64,000 nucleotides of DNA from HyVt-477 sp965224605 (GTDB lineage Bacteria > Pseudomonadota > Gammaproteobacteria > Thiotrichales > Thiotrichaceae). The stretch covers positions 248,001 to 312,000 of the forward strand of contig CBDCZP010000008.1 in assembly GCA_965224605.1 (NCBI GenBank), given 5' to 3'. The translations under genes and the position numbers were made by a program. The stretch's first letter is position 1. Every line of letters starts with the position of its first letter. Below the pieces are notes generated by a model. That model was not told where the DNA came from, ran no database searches, and worked only from the letters and a program-made list of their open reading frames with translations. Shown here in pieces: positions 26,322-35,661 of the stretch.

Positions 26322-27591
26322 TAATCGCTTTGCCTATACGCTGTAATGTCTCGGTGAACACGCTATCGTCTTCCTGCAGCAGCGTCATACGAAAACCCGT
26401 CAGTGCACTACCAAAGCCTGTTAACGGCACGACACAAACACCCTCGGCTCCCATTAATTCGTAGGCGAACTGGAAGTCTGCTGTCATGTCCTCTTGCTCT
26501 AATCTATCCAGCTCAAGCCGAACATCTTTATTTTTGGATGGCAGTGTTGAATAGGGTAAATCCAGTAGTTCTATCACTAAATAGAACACGCCTTTAGGTT
26601 TGCTGAAACGTACGTGCGGCATATCTGTGAAAAAAATCTCAGCCTCGTCTGCTCTGTTTTTGTATTTCTTGATACGCGCTTCAAGCATTGCAGAATAGCG
26701 AGGATGACTGTATAGCTCGGGAAGAATTTTCTGCGGTAGTGCGGTCGAACAGACTTCGAGCATTTTTGATAGCAAGATGACATGAATATAATCATTAAAG
26801 CCTTCATCTTTTTCAGCATTGTAGACTTCTATCCAACCACAACGCGACCCTGGCCATGGTATATCTTTACTGATGCCTTTCATGCTAATACCAGGAACAT
26901 CACCGATAATCTCATACAGCAACGTGTTATCAACACCCGGAAAGGTCATGTGGTGATAAATTTCATCAAAGATCAAAAAACAGTCGTATTTCTTGGCAAT
27001 GGCTACGATCTTTTCTAATGTTTCTCGCTGATACACACTACCTGTTGGGTTGTTAGGATTAATGACCAGTATGGCAACGATTTGCTCATTGAAGCGTACA
27101 TGGTTTTCAATTGCTTCAACATCGGGTTCCCAATCTTTTTCGGGGTCTAGTCCATAGGAAATAAAATGACACCCGGCATGCATCGCTTCCGCCGTAGCAT
27201 GTGAGGGATAAGTAGGAGAGGGAACCAGTACGCGAGCTTCTTTCGGCAGGTTGTTAAGAATCTTGTTGATCGCTTCGCCCAAGCCATTAAAAAACAGAAT
27301 GTCGTCTAAGGTACAGACTTTATCACTAGAGAAATGCTCCAGTACATATTTACGGGCGTTGATGTCACCCCTTGAATCGGTATAGCCGTAAGTAGAAGTA
27401 TCGGCGATATGTTCACTGAGGATGTTTTTCATCCAATCCGGAATTTCTTCACCAGAAGCAACGGGATCACCGATGTTTTCCCATATCATTTCAAAATCGG
27501 CAAGCTTCTCAAACTTTTTACCAATTTCAACGACTTCCCTGATGGGATATCTTAGCAGGCTGTGTTCAGTACGTAGTAAATTTTGTCTCAC
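26308..27591 (-). CDS. Class I/II PLP-dependent aminotransferase
   Basis: A fold-type I aminotransferase of the aspartate/alanine aminotransferase superfamily. FFNGLGEAINKIL starts the large domain; NPNNPTGSVY binds PLP (Asn), FDEIYHHMTF carries the Asp/Tyr pair, and SKDIPWPGSRCGW carries the Schiff-base lysine. TGFRMTLL near the C-terminus has the Arg that holds the substrate carboxylate. The substrate cannot be deduced. The start is GTG and no better ATG is available. It overlaps chaN by 14 bases, an unexpected operon partner. Confidence 0.85.
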   Translation of the reverse strand: MRQNLLRTEHSLLRYPIREVVEIGKKFEKLADFEMIWENIGDPVASGEEIPDWMKNILSEHIADTSTYGYTDSRGDINARKYVLEHFSSDKVCTLDDILFFNGLGEAINKILNNLPKEARVLVPSPTYPSHATAEAMHAGCHFISYGLDPEKDWEPDVEAIENHVRFNEQIVAILVINPNNPTGSVYQRETLEKIVAIAKKYDCFLIFDEIYHHMTFPGVDNTLLYEIIGDVPGISMKGISKDIPWPGSRCGWIEVYNAEKDEGFNDYIHVILLSKMLEVCSTALPQKILPELYSHPRYSAMLEARIKKYKNRADEAEIFFTDMPHVRFSKPKGVFYLVIELLDLPYSTLPSKNKDVRLELDRLEQEDMTADFQFAYELMGAEGVCVVPLTGFGSALTGFRMTLLQEDDSVFTETLQRIGKAINGYY

Positions 27592-27681
27592 AGTGGCTCT
27601 TTATTCGCTTTTCTGAAAAGAGTTGATGATAACAAAACCAACTCAATCCAGAAAGTTTAAGTGCCAACGGCTGTTAGGGTA

Positions 27682-29508
27682 CTAGACCTTGTCCTTAGGA
27701 GGACGAGCCGCTTTCTTACGCTCATGCTCTTTTAAGAAGCGTTTGCGGATTCGAATGTTCTCAGGTGTTACCTCTACTAGCTCATCATCATCAATAAATT
27801 CAAGCGCTTGTTCAAGCGTCATGCGAATTGGCTTGGTCAAAATCAGATTTTCATCTGTTCCTGCCGCACGAATATTGGTTAATTGTTTTGCCTTAAGAGG
27901 GTTAACAACCAAATCATTATCACGAGTATGGATACCAACCACCATGCCTTCATAAATTTCTTCACCATGTCCTACAAATAGCTTACCGCGCTCTTGTAGA
28001 TTGAACAGTGCATAAGCTAACGCCTTGCCTTGCCCATTAGCAATTAACACGCCACTGCTACGCTGACCGATTTCACCCGCCTTATATTCACCGTAGTGAT
28101 CAAAGCTGTGGTACTTCAGACCCGTACCGGAAGTAGCCGTCATAAATTCTGTCTGGAAACCAATTAAACCTCGTGAAGGAATGATGTATTCAAGACGTAC
28201 TCGACCTTTACCATCTGGTTCCATATTCTTAAGCTGACCACGACGATCACCCAACCTTTCCATTATCGTGCCTTGGTGTTCAGCTTCTATATCAATGGTT
28301 AAGTCTTCATACGGTTCCTGCATTTCACCATCAACTTCTTTGATGATCACTTCAGGACGAGACACTGCAAGCTCAAAGCCTTCACGACGCATGGTTTCAA
28401 TCAAAATACCCAAATGTAGCTCACCACGACCGGAGACTCTGAACTTATCTTTATCATCCATCTGCTCAACACGTAACGCCACGTTATGCAGTAATTCTTC
28501 ATCTAGGCGATCATTAATATTACGCGAAGTAATAAGCTTGCCTTCTTTACCTACAAACGGAGAATTGTTGACCTGAAACGTCATCGTTACCGTTGGCTCA
28601 TCAACGCTGAGTGCAGGTAAAGCTTCTATATGGTTAGGATCACATAGCGTATCTGAAATATACAGCTCATCCATGCCAGTAAAGGTAATAATATCACCAG
28701 CTTGTGCTTCAGGAACTTCTATACGCTCAAGGCCGTGAAAACCGTGTATTTGCAAGATACGTCCATTTCTTACCTTGCCTTCGGCATCTATCACTTTTAC
28801 AACAGAATTCTTGGTAATTCTACCTTGCTTGATTCGACCAATACCGATTAAACCTACATAAGAGTTATAATCAAGAGAACTGACTTGCAATTGGAAAGGT
28901 GCATCAGGATCAACATCAGGATGTGCCACATTATCTACAATTGACTGGAATAGTGGGTTCATATCACCTTCGGTAACATCAGCATCCAGACCCGAATAAC
29001 CATTCAGTGCAGACGCATAAACAACCGGGAAGTCTAACTGCTCGTCTGTTGCGCCTAGTTTGTCGAACAACTCAAATGTTTGATCTAAGGCACGATGAGG
29101 ATCGGCACCGTTTCTGTCAATTTTGTTAATCACGACGATTGGCTTGAAGCCCATGTCGAAGGCTTTCTGCGTCACAAAACGTGTCTGAGGCATAGGTCCA
29201 TCCACAGCGTCTACAATCAATAATACGCTATCTACCATTGACAATACACGCTCCACCTCACCACCGAAGTCGGCGTGACCCGGCGTATCTACGATATTGA
29301 TACGATAGTCATTCCATGTGATAGCTGTATTTTTGGCTAAAATTGTGATGCCACGCTCTTTTTCCAACTCGTTGGAATCCATCATGCGTTCGCCATGGTC
29401 GGCACGGTCGCCTAGCGTTCCAGATTGCTTTAACAACTCATCAACCAAGGTCGTTTTACCGTGGTCAACATGGGCAATGATGGCGATATTTCTTAGGTTT
29501 TCTATCAC
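27682..29508 (-). CDS. typA: Ribosome-associated GTPase TypA/BipA
   Basis: A translational GTPase that helps 50S assembly and stress adaptation. The 608 residues run: G domain with IAHVDHGKTTLVDELL, the DTPGHADFGGEVERVL switch and NKIDRNGADP; domain II; domain III (RGELHLGILIETMRREGFE); and the specific C-terminal domain with VVGIHTRDNDLVVNP. The start is GTG giving MIENLRNIAIIAH, identical in layout to E. coli BipA. It is monocistronic, divergent from the truncated haemoglobin. Confidence 0.96.
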   Translation of the reverse strand: MIENLRNIAIIAHVDHGKTTLVDELLKQSGTLGDRADHGERMMDSNELEKERGITILAKNTAITWNDYRINIVDTPGHADFGGEVERVLSMVDSVLLIVDAVDGPMPQTRFVTQKAFDMGFKPIVVINKIDRNGADPHRALDQTFELFDKLGATDEQLDFPVVYASALNGYSGLDADVTEGDMNPLFQSIVDNVAHPDVDPDAPFQLQVSSLDYNSYVGLIGIGRIKQGRITKNSVVKVIDAEGKVRNGRILQIHGFHGLERIEVPEAQAGDIITFTGMDELYISDTLCDPNHIEALPALSVDEPTVTMTFQVNNSPFVGKEGKLITSRNINDRLDEELLHNVALRVEQMDDKDKFRVSGRGELHLGILIETMRREGFELAVSRPEVIIKEVDGEMQEPYEDLTIDIEAEHQGTIMERLGDRRGQLKNMEPDGKGRVRLEYIIPSRGLIGFQTEFMTATSGTGLKYHSFDHYGEYKAGEIGQRSSGVLIANGQGKALAYALFNLQERGKLFVGHGEEIYEGMVVGIHTRDNDLVVNPLKAKQLTNIRAAGTDENLILTKPIRMTLEQALEFIDDDELVEVTPENIRIRKRFLKEHERKKAARPPKDKV

Positions 29509-29621
29509 AATTTTGTACTCGTAATTTTTTGGATGCGCGATTATACTCTTTATGAGTATATTAGTACATTGTTATATTTACACGTAAATTGATTAATTGG
29601 AGTGAGGCTTAGACAAGCAAT

Positions 29622-30029
29622 ATGACATTAAATACAACACATTATGATAGCGTTGGTGGTGAAAAAGGTGTGCGGAAATTGGTGAACAGGTTTTACGATT
29701 TAATGGATGACCGTGATGACGTCAAAGAGCTGCGTCACTTGCATGCAAAAAGCCTTAAAGGTTCGCGCAACAAGCTTTTTCTTTTTCTATCTGGCTGGCT
29801 TGGAGGTCCTGATTTATATATTGAGAAGTATGGACATCCTCGATTACGTCAGCGCCACATGCCTTTCAAGATAACTTCTTTAGAGCGTGATCAGTGGGTA
29901 ACCTGTATGAGCCAGGCACTGGATGAACAGATTGAGGATAAAATACTTTTACAAAGCATGAAACACTCTTTTTATAAAGTCGCTGATCATATGAGAAATA
30001 CCGAGGATACGATAGAAAATCAGCAGTAA
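29622..30029 (+). CDS. Group II truncated haemoglobin
   Basis: A small haem protein of the trHbO type, binding O2 or NO and often linked to redox stress. The 135 residues show YDSVGGEKGVRKLVNRFYDLM, LFLFLSGWLGGPDLYIEKYGHPRLRQRHMPF (proximal His in YGHPRLRQRH and the group-II YxxxxGxPxLRxRH pattern) and the G-helix Trp of RDQWVTCM. GGAGTGAGG before the ATG is a good ribosome-binding site. It is monocistronic. Confidence 0.92.
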   Translation: MTLNTTHYDSVGGEKGVRKLVNRFYDLMDDRDDVKELRHLHAKSLKGSRNKLFLFLSGWLGGPDLYIEKYGHPRLRQRHMPFKITSLERDQWVTCMSQALDEQIEDKILLQSMKHSFYKVADHMRNTEDTIENQQ

Positions 30030-30059
30030 TAGCTATTATTTATGACTTATAGCTAAGGA

Positions 30060-30419
30060 TTATACAGCCATTGCCGAGCCGTCAATATCGACAAAAGCAT
30101 CTTCCTGTAACTCATGAATGTAGTTAGCAAATAAACAGCCGTCTTCTTTTTTGTCCGATGAGAAAAATTCCCCAGAAATCACATTTTTTTCCTGCTTGCA
30201 CGATAAAAAAACAATTAGCCCGTCTAAGACATTGCGCAACAGTTTTTGTGCTTGTTTTCCTTTAAAAGCATCATAAAGTTTGATCCGGTCATCAACTGTG
30301 AGTAGATCAATTTTTTTAGCAACAACCTTACACTCTTTCTTACCTTGAAACACGATAGTGAATTTTGAATTTTTGCTTGTTGCCTGATCGTTTTTAAAAT
30401 TATTGTTAATAATATACAT
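30060..30419 (-). CDS. Hypothetical protein
   Basis: Family not recognised. A 119-residue soluble protein without signal peptide. It is Lys-rich at the N-terminus and acidic at the C-terminus, with two Cys (KECK, LSCKQ) and one more in DGCLF. It is convergent with the truncated haemoglobin gene and lies 68 bases past the HugZ-like gene on the same strand. A PilZ-like or small regulatory role cannot be shown. Confidence 0.6.
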   Translation of the reverse strand: MYIINNNFKNDQATSKNSKFTIVFQGKKECKVVAKKIDLLTVDDRIKLYDAFKGKQAQKLLRNVLDGLIVFLSCKQEKNVISGEFFSSDKKEDGCLFANYIHELQEDAFVDIDGSAMAV

Positions 30420-30486
30420 TTTTTAGCCCCTGTCTCGCACCATAGACTACTCTTTATGAAGGCTAGCTTAATTTTATGACTATCTA

Positions 30487-30963
30487 TTAAATTTTTTGTA
30501 GTTTTTGTAAAGATTCCCCCGCTAAGCGGTATGCCTGACCAAAGCCCACTACAAATCGACCGCTTTCTGGTACTAATCGAAACAAAATAAAATCAGGCAA
30601 ATTTCTCAATACACTAACGACATTGCCAAATTTTGTAGCAAACTGATCAAGTAGGGGTTGGTAGTCCTGTTCGCTTTCGGAGACTTTTTCTACCTGACAC
30701 TGATAGGTCAGCCGAGTCCGCGCAAAAATTTGTTGTGTATCTTGCTCGTCTTTTGTCAGCATGATGGCAATGATTTGATTGTTTAATAAATCTTCTGTAT
30801 GACTTGCCAATTGACTAACGAAAATATAATACGCACCTTGCTCATCACGAATATAGGGGGCGTAACTGATATTGGGCAAACCATCCGGTCTGATGCTGGA
30901 TAAGTGAAGTGTTTGGGTTTCAGTAAGTAATTGCTGTAGTACTACTTCAGGCGAGTTGCTCAT
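30487..30963 (-). CDS. HugZ/HutZ-family haem utilisation protein
   Basis: A split-barrel FMN-binding-like protein of the pyridoxamine oxidase superfamily, haem-degrading HugZ/HutZ branch. The N-terminal barrel strand TLHLSSIRPDGLPNISYAPYI, then YYIFVSQLASHTEDLLNN and the ARTRLTYQCQVEKV strand, match the family. FILFRLVPESGRFVVGFGQAYRL is the typical C-terminal signature. HutZ cleaves haem to release iron. It is compact (158 aa) and stands alone; the haemoglobin and ChaN genes nearby give a loose haem theme. Confidence 0.85.
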   Translation of the reverse strand: MSNSPEVVLQQLLTETQTLHLSSIRPDGLPNISYAPYIRDEQGAYYIFVSQLASHTEDLLNNQIIAIMLTKDEQDTQQIFARTRLTYQCQVEKVSESEQDYQPLLDQFATKFGNVVSVLRNLPDFILFRLVPESGRFVVGFGQAYRLAGESLQKLQKI

Positions 30964-31033
30964 ACGATTCTCTCCAAATAATAAGAGGCGCCCATACCAG
31001 ACTATTCCCTTCAGGATACTATAGATTTACAGG

Positions 31034-32038
31034 CTAAAATTCTGCCTTGAGCTGTCTTGATAGTAATTCCCTTACGGCATCTTGAGGTGAAAGGTCTTTA
31101 TAAAGAATACAATGCACTTGTTGGCAAATAGGCATCTCAACGCCTGCATGCTCTGCTAACAAATGAATAGAATGAGATGATTTTAAGCCTTCTACCGCTT
31201 GACCAATTTCCAGAACGGCTTCCTGTATGCCTTTCCCCTGCCCAAGCGCTAACCCTAAACGTCTATTTCGTGATTGATCATCGGTACATGTCAATACCAA
31301 ATCGCCGACCCCTGCCAGCCCCATTAGAGTTTCGTCTTGAGCACCTAGCTTTTTCCCCAACCGCCTTATTTCTGCCAAACCACGGGTAATCAATGCAGCT
31401 CTGGCATTGGCTCCATAACCTAGACCGTCTGAAATTCCTGCGGCAATAGCCAAGACGTTCTTAATCGCCCCCCCTAATTCTACGCCCATCACATCATTAC
31501 TGGTATAGACACGGAAGTTTCCACCTTGAAAGGCACGTGCAATGATCGTTGCTAATTCAGTATCATTCGCAGCCACCGTCATCGCAGTAGGTAAGCCCTT
31601 GGCAACTTCCAAAGCGAAGGTTGGGCCCGATACAACCGCGTAAGATCGTCCCGGCATTTCTTCTTTAACTATTTGATGTAAAAGCTTTCCTGTACCGACT
31701 TCGATACCTTTGGTTGCCCAGCAAAGTTTGTGTCCCGCCGGCAATAATGGATTCAACTTAAGCAGTAAATCACGAAAACCTTGAGAAGGCACAACGATAA
31801 GCTGGTAGCTGGAGTGATTCACCATATCCTCCAGACTGGAGGTACAACGTAGGTTATTTGGGAATTTTATATTCGGAAGATAGCGAGCGTTTTCGCCATC
31901 ATGGGTTAATTGATCAATATGCTCAGGTAGCCTACCCCAAAGCAGCACATCAATGCCATTTCTTGCCAACTGTAATGCGAGTGCAGTACCCCATGAGCCT
32001 GCTCCATAAACGGAAATTCTGGTTAGGCGCGAAGCCAA
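31034..32038 (-). CDS. gpsA: NAD(P)-dependent glycerol-3-phosphate dehydrogenase
   Basis: Reduces dihydroxyacetone phosphate to sn-glycerol-3-phosphate for phospholipid synthesis. The Rossmann loop ISVYGAGSWGTALALQLA, then WATKGIE, VSGPTFALEVAKGLPTA and the substrate-binding GAIKNVLAIAAGISDGLGYGANARAAL (catalytic Lys) are all present. The 334-residue frame starts with TTG (32038); no ATG is available before the Rossmann strand. It lies two bases past the secB stop, the usual order grxC-secB-gpsA. Confidence 0.95.
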   Translation of the reverse strand: MASRLTRISVYGAGSWGTALALQLARNGIDVLLWGRLPEHIDQLTHDGENARYLPNIKFPNNLRCTSSLEDMVNHSSYQLIVVPSQGFRDLLLKLNPLLPAGHKLCWATKGIEVGTGKLLHQIVKEEMPGRSYAVVSGPTFALEVAKGLPTAMTVAANDTELATIIARAFQGGNFRVYTSNDVMGVELGGAIKNVLAIAAGISDGLGYGANARAALITRGLAEIRRLGKKLGAQDETLMGLAGVGDLVLTCTDDQSRNRRLGLALGQGKGIQEAVLEIGQAVEGLKSSHSIHLLAEHAGVEMPICQQVHCILYKDLSPQDAVRELLSRQLKAEF

Positions 32039-32040
32039 TC

Positions 32041-32577
32041 CTAGCCCTCGCCTTCTTCTGCAGCTGGTTGTGCTTGCTGTCTGGCTTCTTCTAAACGCTG
32101 AGCATATAGCGCATCAAAATTGATCGGTGATAAATGCATTTCAGGGAAACTGCCTTTGGAAACCAGACTTGCAACGGCTTCACGTGCATAGGGAAATAAC
32201 ATAGAAGGGCAATATGCTGCTAACAAATGATTTAACTCGTCTTGAGAATAACCAACAATTTCAAAAACGCCAGCTTGCGTGATTTCTACCAGAAACGCTG
32301 TTTTATCATTGCTTTTAACCGTGATGGTTAATTGCAATGTTACTTCAAAATAATTCTCACCCGCAGGATTAGCCTGGGTATTCATTTGCAAATTAGTTTC
32401 TGGCTGCCATTCTTCTGCATACACTGCGGGAGTATTGGGAGATTCGAAAGAAACATCTTTTATATATATACGTTGAATGAGAAAGCGTTGCGACTCTTGA
32501 CTTGCTTCCGGCGACTGTCCGGCAGCGGCTGTTGGTTGTTCTTGTGGGTTAGTAGGTTCTTGTTTTTCTTCAGTCAT
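32041..32577 (-). CDS. secB: Protein-export chaperone SecB
   Basis: A homotetrameric chaperone that keeps preproteins unfolded for SecA. The family core is complete: FLIQRIYIKDVSFESPNTP, VTLQLTITVKS, VEITQAGVFEI and CPSMLFPYAREAVASLVSKGSFPEMHLSPINFDALY. At 178 residues it is longer than E. coli SecB because of a low-complexity N-terminus rich in Glu, Gln, Pro and Ala (about 1-30). It lies 21 bases after grxC and two before gpsA. Confidence 0.95.
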   Translation of the reverse strand: MTEEKQEPTNPQEQPTAAAGQSPEASQESQRFLIQRIYIKDVSFESPNTPAVYAEEWQPETNLQMNTQANPAGENYFEVTLQLTITVKSNDKTAFLVEITQAGVFEIVGYSQDELNHLLAAYCPSMLFPYAREAVASLVSKGSFPEMHLSPINFDALYAQRLEEARQQAQPAAEEGEG

Positions 32578-32598
32578 AGCTATTCTCTATTATTTATT

Positions 32599-32868
32599 CT
32601 AATTTTCGGTTTCTTGTTCAAGCAATGTATCTAACTCACCCTTTCTATTCAAGGCTGCAAGCTCATCATATCCACCGACATGTGTTTTCCCTATAAAGAT
32701 TTGCGGAACACTATCCCTTCTTGAGCGCCGCTCCATTTCCTTACGTAGCTTTTTGTCAGAATCTACACGCAGCTCCTCGTAAGCAATCCCTTTACTTTTT
32801 AATAACTTTCTTGCCCGCATGCAATAAGGACAAAAAAGCGTCCCATACATAATAACGTTAGCACTCAT
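32599..32868 (-). CDS. grxC: Glutaredoxin 3
   Basis: A glutathione-dependent thiol reductase. The 89 residues carry the CPYC active site (about 13-16, GTLFCPYCMRARKLL), the cis-Pro loop SVPQIFIG and the GGYDEL glutathione-binding turn. It sits between the rhodanese and secB genes, in the conserved order yibN-grxC-secB-gpsA. Confidence 0.94.
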   Translation of the reverse strand: MSANVIMYGTLFCPYCMRARKLLKSKGIAYEELRVDSDKKLRKEMERRSRRDSVPQIFIGKTHVGGYDELAALNRKGELDTLLEQETEN

Positions 32869-32885
32869 GGCGTCAACCTATCTTG

Positions 32886-33311
32886 CTATCTTGTAGAGAG
32901 CGGTAAATTTGCAGCCTCCCAGGCAATAATACCACCTGATAAATTAGCCACATCTTCAAAGCCTTGCTTAGCTAAAACGGTGCAAGCATGCGCAGAACGA
33001 CTACCACTGCGGCAATAAATCAAAACAGGGTTGTTCTTATGTTTTTCCAGACCGTTCAAACGTGAAGGAAGTTCGGATACCGGTATATGAGTAGCACCTT
33101 TGATTATTCCATTATCGACTTCTTTATCTTCGCGCACGTCAAGGCAAAGCACATTATCATTATTGAGTAAGCGAACCGCCTCATTAACACCTAGCTGCTG
33201 ATATTTTCGGTTTAATCTGCCAATCTCTGTCCAGATAATGAACCCTAAAACACCGATAAAACCAAAAACCAGAAAAGGATTGGAGCGAGCGAATTCTATG
33301 TATTCAGTCAT
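32886..33311 (-). CDS. Membrane-anchored rhodanese-like protein (YibN type)
   Basis: A single rhodanese domain behind one N-terminal transmembrane helix (about 10-28), like E. coli YibN. The domain shows LCLDVREDKEVDNGIIKGATHIPVSELPSRL and the active-site loop IYCRSGSRSA with the catalytic Cys (about residue 100). It is likely to transfer sulfane sulfur or to assist membrane-protein insertion as proposed for YibN. It is first in the grxC-secB-gpsA operon. Confidence 0.9.
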   Translation of the reverse strand: MTEYIEFARSNPFLVFGFIGVLGFIIWTEIGRLNRKYQQLGVNEAVRLLNNDNVLCLDVREDKEVDNGIIKGATHIPVSELPSRLNGLEKHKNNPVLIYCRSGSRSAHACTVLAKQGFEDVANLSGGIIAWEAANLPLSTR

Positions 33312-33495
33312 GAATTAAAATCCATTTATATAAAAGAAGAGCATAAGATATACATGCTAGAGCAGTCCGTAAACCCCTAATCAGACTTTACTCATTAAAA
33401 CTACGCAATAATGCTTAGCAAGCAAACTTATATTTGAATTAAGCCTACGATCGTAGAGCTTTGTAACGACAACAATGACTAACCTTGATAGAAGA

Positions 33496-33849
33496 CTACA
33501 TCGGAGATGGGCAAAAAACTTCCTGCATCATGCTGACTAATTTCAAAATCCGTCTATCACCCACACTATAAAAAACGCGATTTGCATCTTTACGGGATGC
33601 CAATACACCTTTATCACGTAAAATAGCTAAGTGCTGTGAGATATTGCTTTGTGAGGTACCAACGATATCAACGATCTCTTGAACACTAACTTCCTTATCA
33701 CCAAGGACACAGAGAATTTTTAGACGTAGGGGATGAGAAATAGCTTTTAACGACCGAGATGCGCGTTCAACATCTTCATCTTTAGCCAAAAGTTGTGAAG
33801 TAACTGAGCACCCTGTCTCTCCCAGATTAGAATATTCCATGTTAGCCAT
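33496..33849 (-). CDS. ArsR/SmtB-family transcriptional repressor
   Basis: A winged-helix repressor of the ArsR family (117 aa). The fold is visible from LKAISHPLRLKILCVLGDKEVSVQEIVDIVGTSQSNISQHLAILRDKGVLASRKDANRVFYSVGDRRIL. Cys residues in the N-terminus (TGCSV), in ILCVL and at the end (VFCPSPM) suggest thiol or metal/persulfide sensing, but the ELCVCDL arsenic motif is absent. It is monocistronic with a palindrome just upstream, so autorepression is likely. The nearby rhodanese genes make a sulfur-responsive role possible (inference). Confidence 0.88.
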   Translation of the reverse strand: MANMEYSNLGETGCSVTSQLLAKDEDVERASRSLKAISHPLRLKILCVLGDKEVSVQEIVDIVGTSQSNISQHLAILRDKGVLASRKDANRVFYSVGDRRILKLVSMMQEVFCPSPM

Positions 33850-33873
33850 GCGTAGTTCCTAGATATGATATAT

Positions 33874-33891
33874 TAGTATACCGGTATACTA
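33874..33891. promoter_or_regulatory. Palindromic operator upstream of the ArsR gene
   Basis: TAGTATACCGGTATACTA is a perfect 18-base palindrome 25 bases before the ArsR start codon, in an AT-rich promoter-like stretch. Size and position fit an ArsR-family operator. Confidence 0.7.
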
Positions 33892-34031
33892 TAATATACT
33901 TACCTATCAATGTCACTCTTTAACTTATTGAAAAATAATCTTTAAGAGGACACGGGAAATCAATGAGTTGAAATCCCGCGCTTCGTAGCACAACGTGCAG
34001 GTTACACGTTATTCACAAGCTTGGACGATTA

Positions 34032-34784
34032 TTATCTAGGCACTCTTAACACTTGCCCGATTTGCACGAGATTAGGATCTACAATCGTATCTTTGTTGGC
34101 TTCATACAAGCGCACAAAACTATACCCATCACCATATATTCGCAAAGCAATTTTATATAAAGAATCACCCGCTTCTACGGTAACTGTTTCAGGAATTACT
34201 CGGTTTGCACTCTGAATGCTAGCCACCTTTTTAGTGACCTTAGCTGATGGGCTTTTTAGTGATGACGCAAATTCAGTCGCCTCTTTAGCCTGAGCCTTTA
34301 CGTAGCCATCAGTTGAATTTTTTGCTGACTTGGAGCCACTTCCAATTAACTTTTCCAGAGATTTTGAAGCCTTATCAACTTTCTCAGCATCTTCTTCAGA
34401 TGCTGCCAAATCTGTCATCGCAGCACTAACAGCAGAGCGAAGATCATCCATTTTCACACCTTCTAATAAAGAGGATGAAACCAGACCTTCAAGCTTTGCT
34501 TCTGTTTTCTTCTCATCATCAACATCAGGGGCTCCCAATATGCCGGACAACTTCTTGGCAACAGCATCTGACAAAGCATCTATATCTGTAGAACTGGTGG
34601 AATCGACAGCAGGTTCAACCTCATTGGGTTTGGTTGGTGTCACTTCTTTCATAATGGTTTGACTGGCTTCTGCACTTAGCACGTCAAGCTCTTCATCTGA
34701 ACTTTTCTCTGCCAGAGTTACACTACTTAATGACAGGGCGATAATGCTAGTTGCGATACTGGTCGCTATTGTTATTTTTTTCAT
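34032..34784 (-). CDS. Secreted LysM-domain protein
   Basis: A 250-residue exported protein. MKKITIATSIATSIIALSLSSVTLA gives the signal peptide. A long Ala/Ser/Asp/Lys-rich helical middle follows. The C-terminus is one LysM peptidoglycan-binding domain (about 200-250, VEAGDSLYKIALRIYGDG...LVQIGQVLRVP). The start is ATG 34784 with AAGGAGAG upstream, not the longer frame that overlaps the neighbour. It lies 11 bases after the rhodanese gene, so both are probably exported together. Confidence 0.85.
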   Translation of the reverse strand: MKKITIATSIATSIIALSLSSVTLAEKSSDEELDVLSAEASQTIMKEVTPTKPNEVEPAVDSTSSTDIDALSDAVAKKLSGILGAPDVDDEKKTEAKLEGLVSSSLLEGVKMDDLRSAVSAAMTDLAASEEDAEKVDKASKSLEKLIGSGSKSAKNSTDGYVKAQAKEATEFASSLKSPSAKVTKKVASIQSANRVIPETVTVEAGDSLYKIALRIYGDGYSFVRLYEANKDTIVDPNLVQIGQVLRVPR

Positions 34785-34795
34785 GACATCTCTCC

Positions 34796-35455
34796 TTAAG
34801 GTGTAATCGTAGTTAAGCCAAGTTGCAACCAAGACTGCATACCTGAACGATACCAAAATAGTTTTTCTTCGGGATAGCCTATTTCAGAAAGATTTCTCAG
34901 CGCTTTAGGGGATTGCCCACACCATGAACCGTTACAAAACAGCATCAATTTACGTGCTTTACTAAAGTTCCATTTCCCCTCTTTCTCAGTCGCACCTAAC
35001 AACTTCAATATTTTAACCGTATGTCTACTATCCAAACCTTTGCTCAAAACAGTAAAAGGTATATTGACTGAACCCGGTATGGTTCCTTTTTCAAACCAGG
35101 CAGGCATTCTTGCATCAATCAATAGCCCATCATTCTTTTTTACGTCACTATCTAAAAACTTAAGTAATTCAAGCTCACCAATTGTTTTGATTTTCGGTGA
35201 AAGCTCAATAGGATTGATACAAAACGGCGGGCAAACACGCGATGTCTTAGAAAAACTATTCGTTAGTTTATGTCCAGTATCTTGATTCCGCTCTATCCTG
35301 ACCGTTTTACCATTATGCTGAACATCTAGATAAGCCATGTCGGAAGTTATTTTAACTTTGTTTTCTGCTTGAGATGTCATTGGGGTAAAGGCTAATACAA
35401 AGACTAGTATTGATCCCCAGCTTATTGGGTGTGTGTATTTATTGTAATGTCTCAT
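34796..35455 (-). CDS. Periplasmic rhodanese-domain protein
   Basis: An exported single-domain rhodanese. The signal peptide ends around SQAENK (residue 31). The rhodanese fold shows LLIDARMPAWFEKGTIPGSVNIPF and an active-site loop LFCNGSWCGQSPKALRNL. The catalytic Cys position is followed by a larger loop with a second Cys (CNGSWC), a pattern seen in some periplasmic sulfur-processing rhodaneses. Two more Cys (VCPPFCI) lie upstream. It forms an operon with the LysM protein; the signalling cluster is 206 bases upstream on the same strand. Confidence 0.85.
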   Translation of the reverse strand: MRHYNKYTHPISWGSILVFVLAFTPMTSQAENKVKITSDMAYLDVQHNGKTVRIERNQDTGHKLTNSFSKTSRVCPPFCINPIELSPKIKTIGELELLKFLDSDVKKNDGLLIDARMPAWFEKGTIPGSVNIPFTVLSKGLDSRHTVKILKLLGATEKEGKWNFSKARKLMLFCNGSWCGQSPKALRNLSEIGYPEEKLFWYRSGMQSWLQLGLTTITP

Positions 35456-35661
35456 GTTTTTCTCGCTCCAATGCGTTTATTTAGGGACGTCCGATAAGTT
35501 ATGAATTCTAATCACATTCATAAAAGCAACAAAAATCGTTTGCTATATTTTATTAAAATGTCGTATTTCGCTTCCTTGGAAATTAGCCCGATTTTAATCC
35601 TAACTTAACTCTAACTTAATTCTAATTAAACTAGATATCCTTGGTGATTGATAATTAAAAA

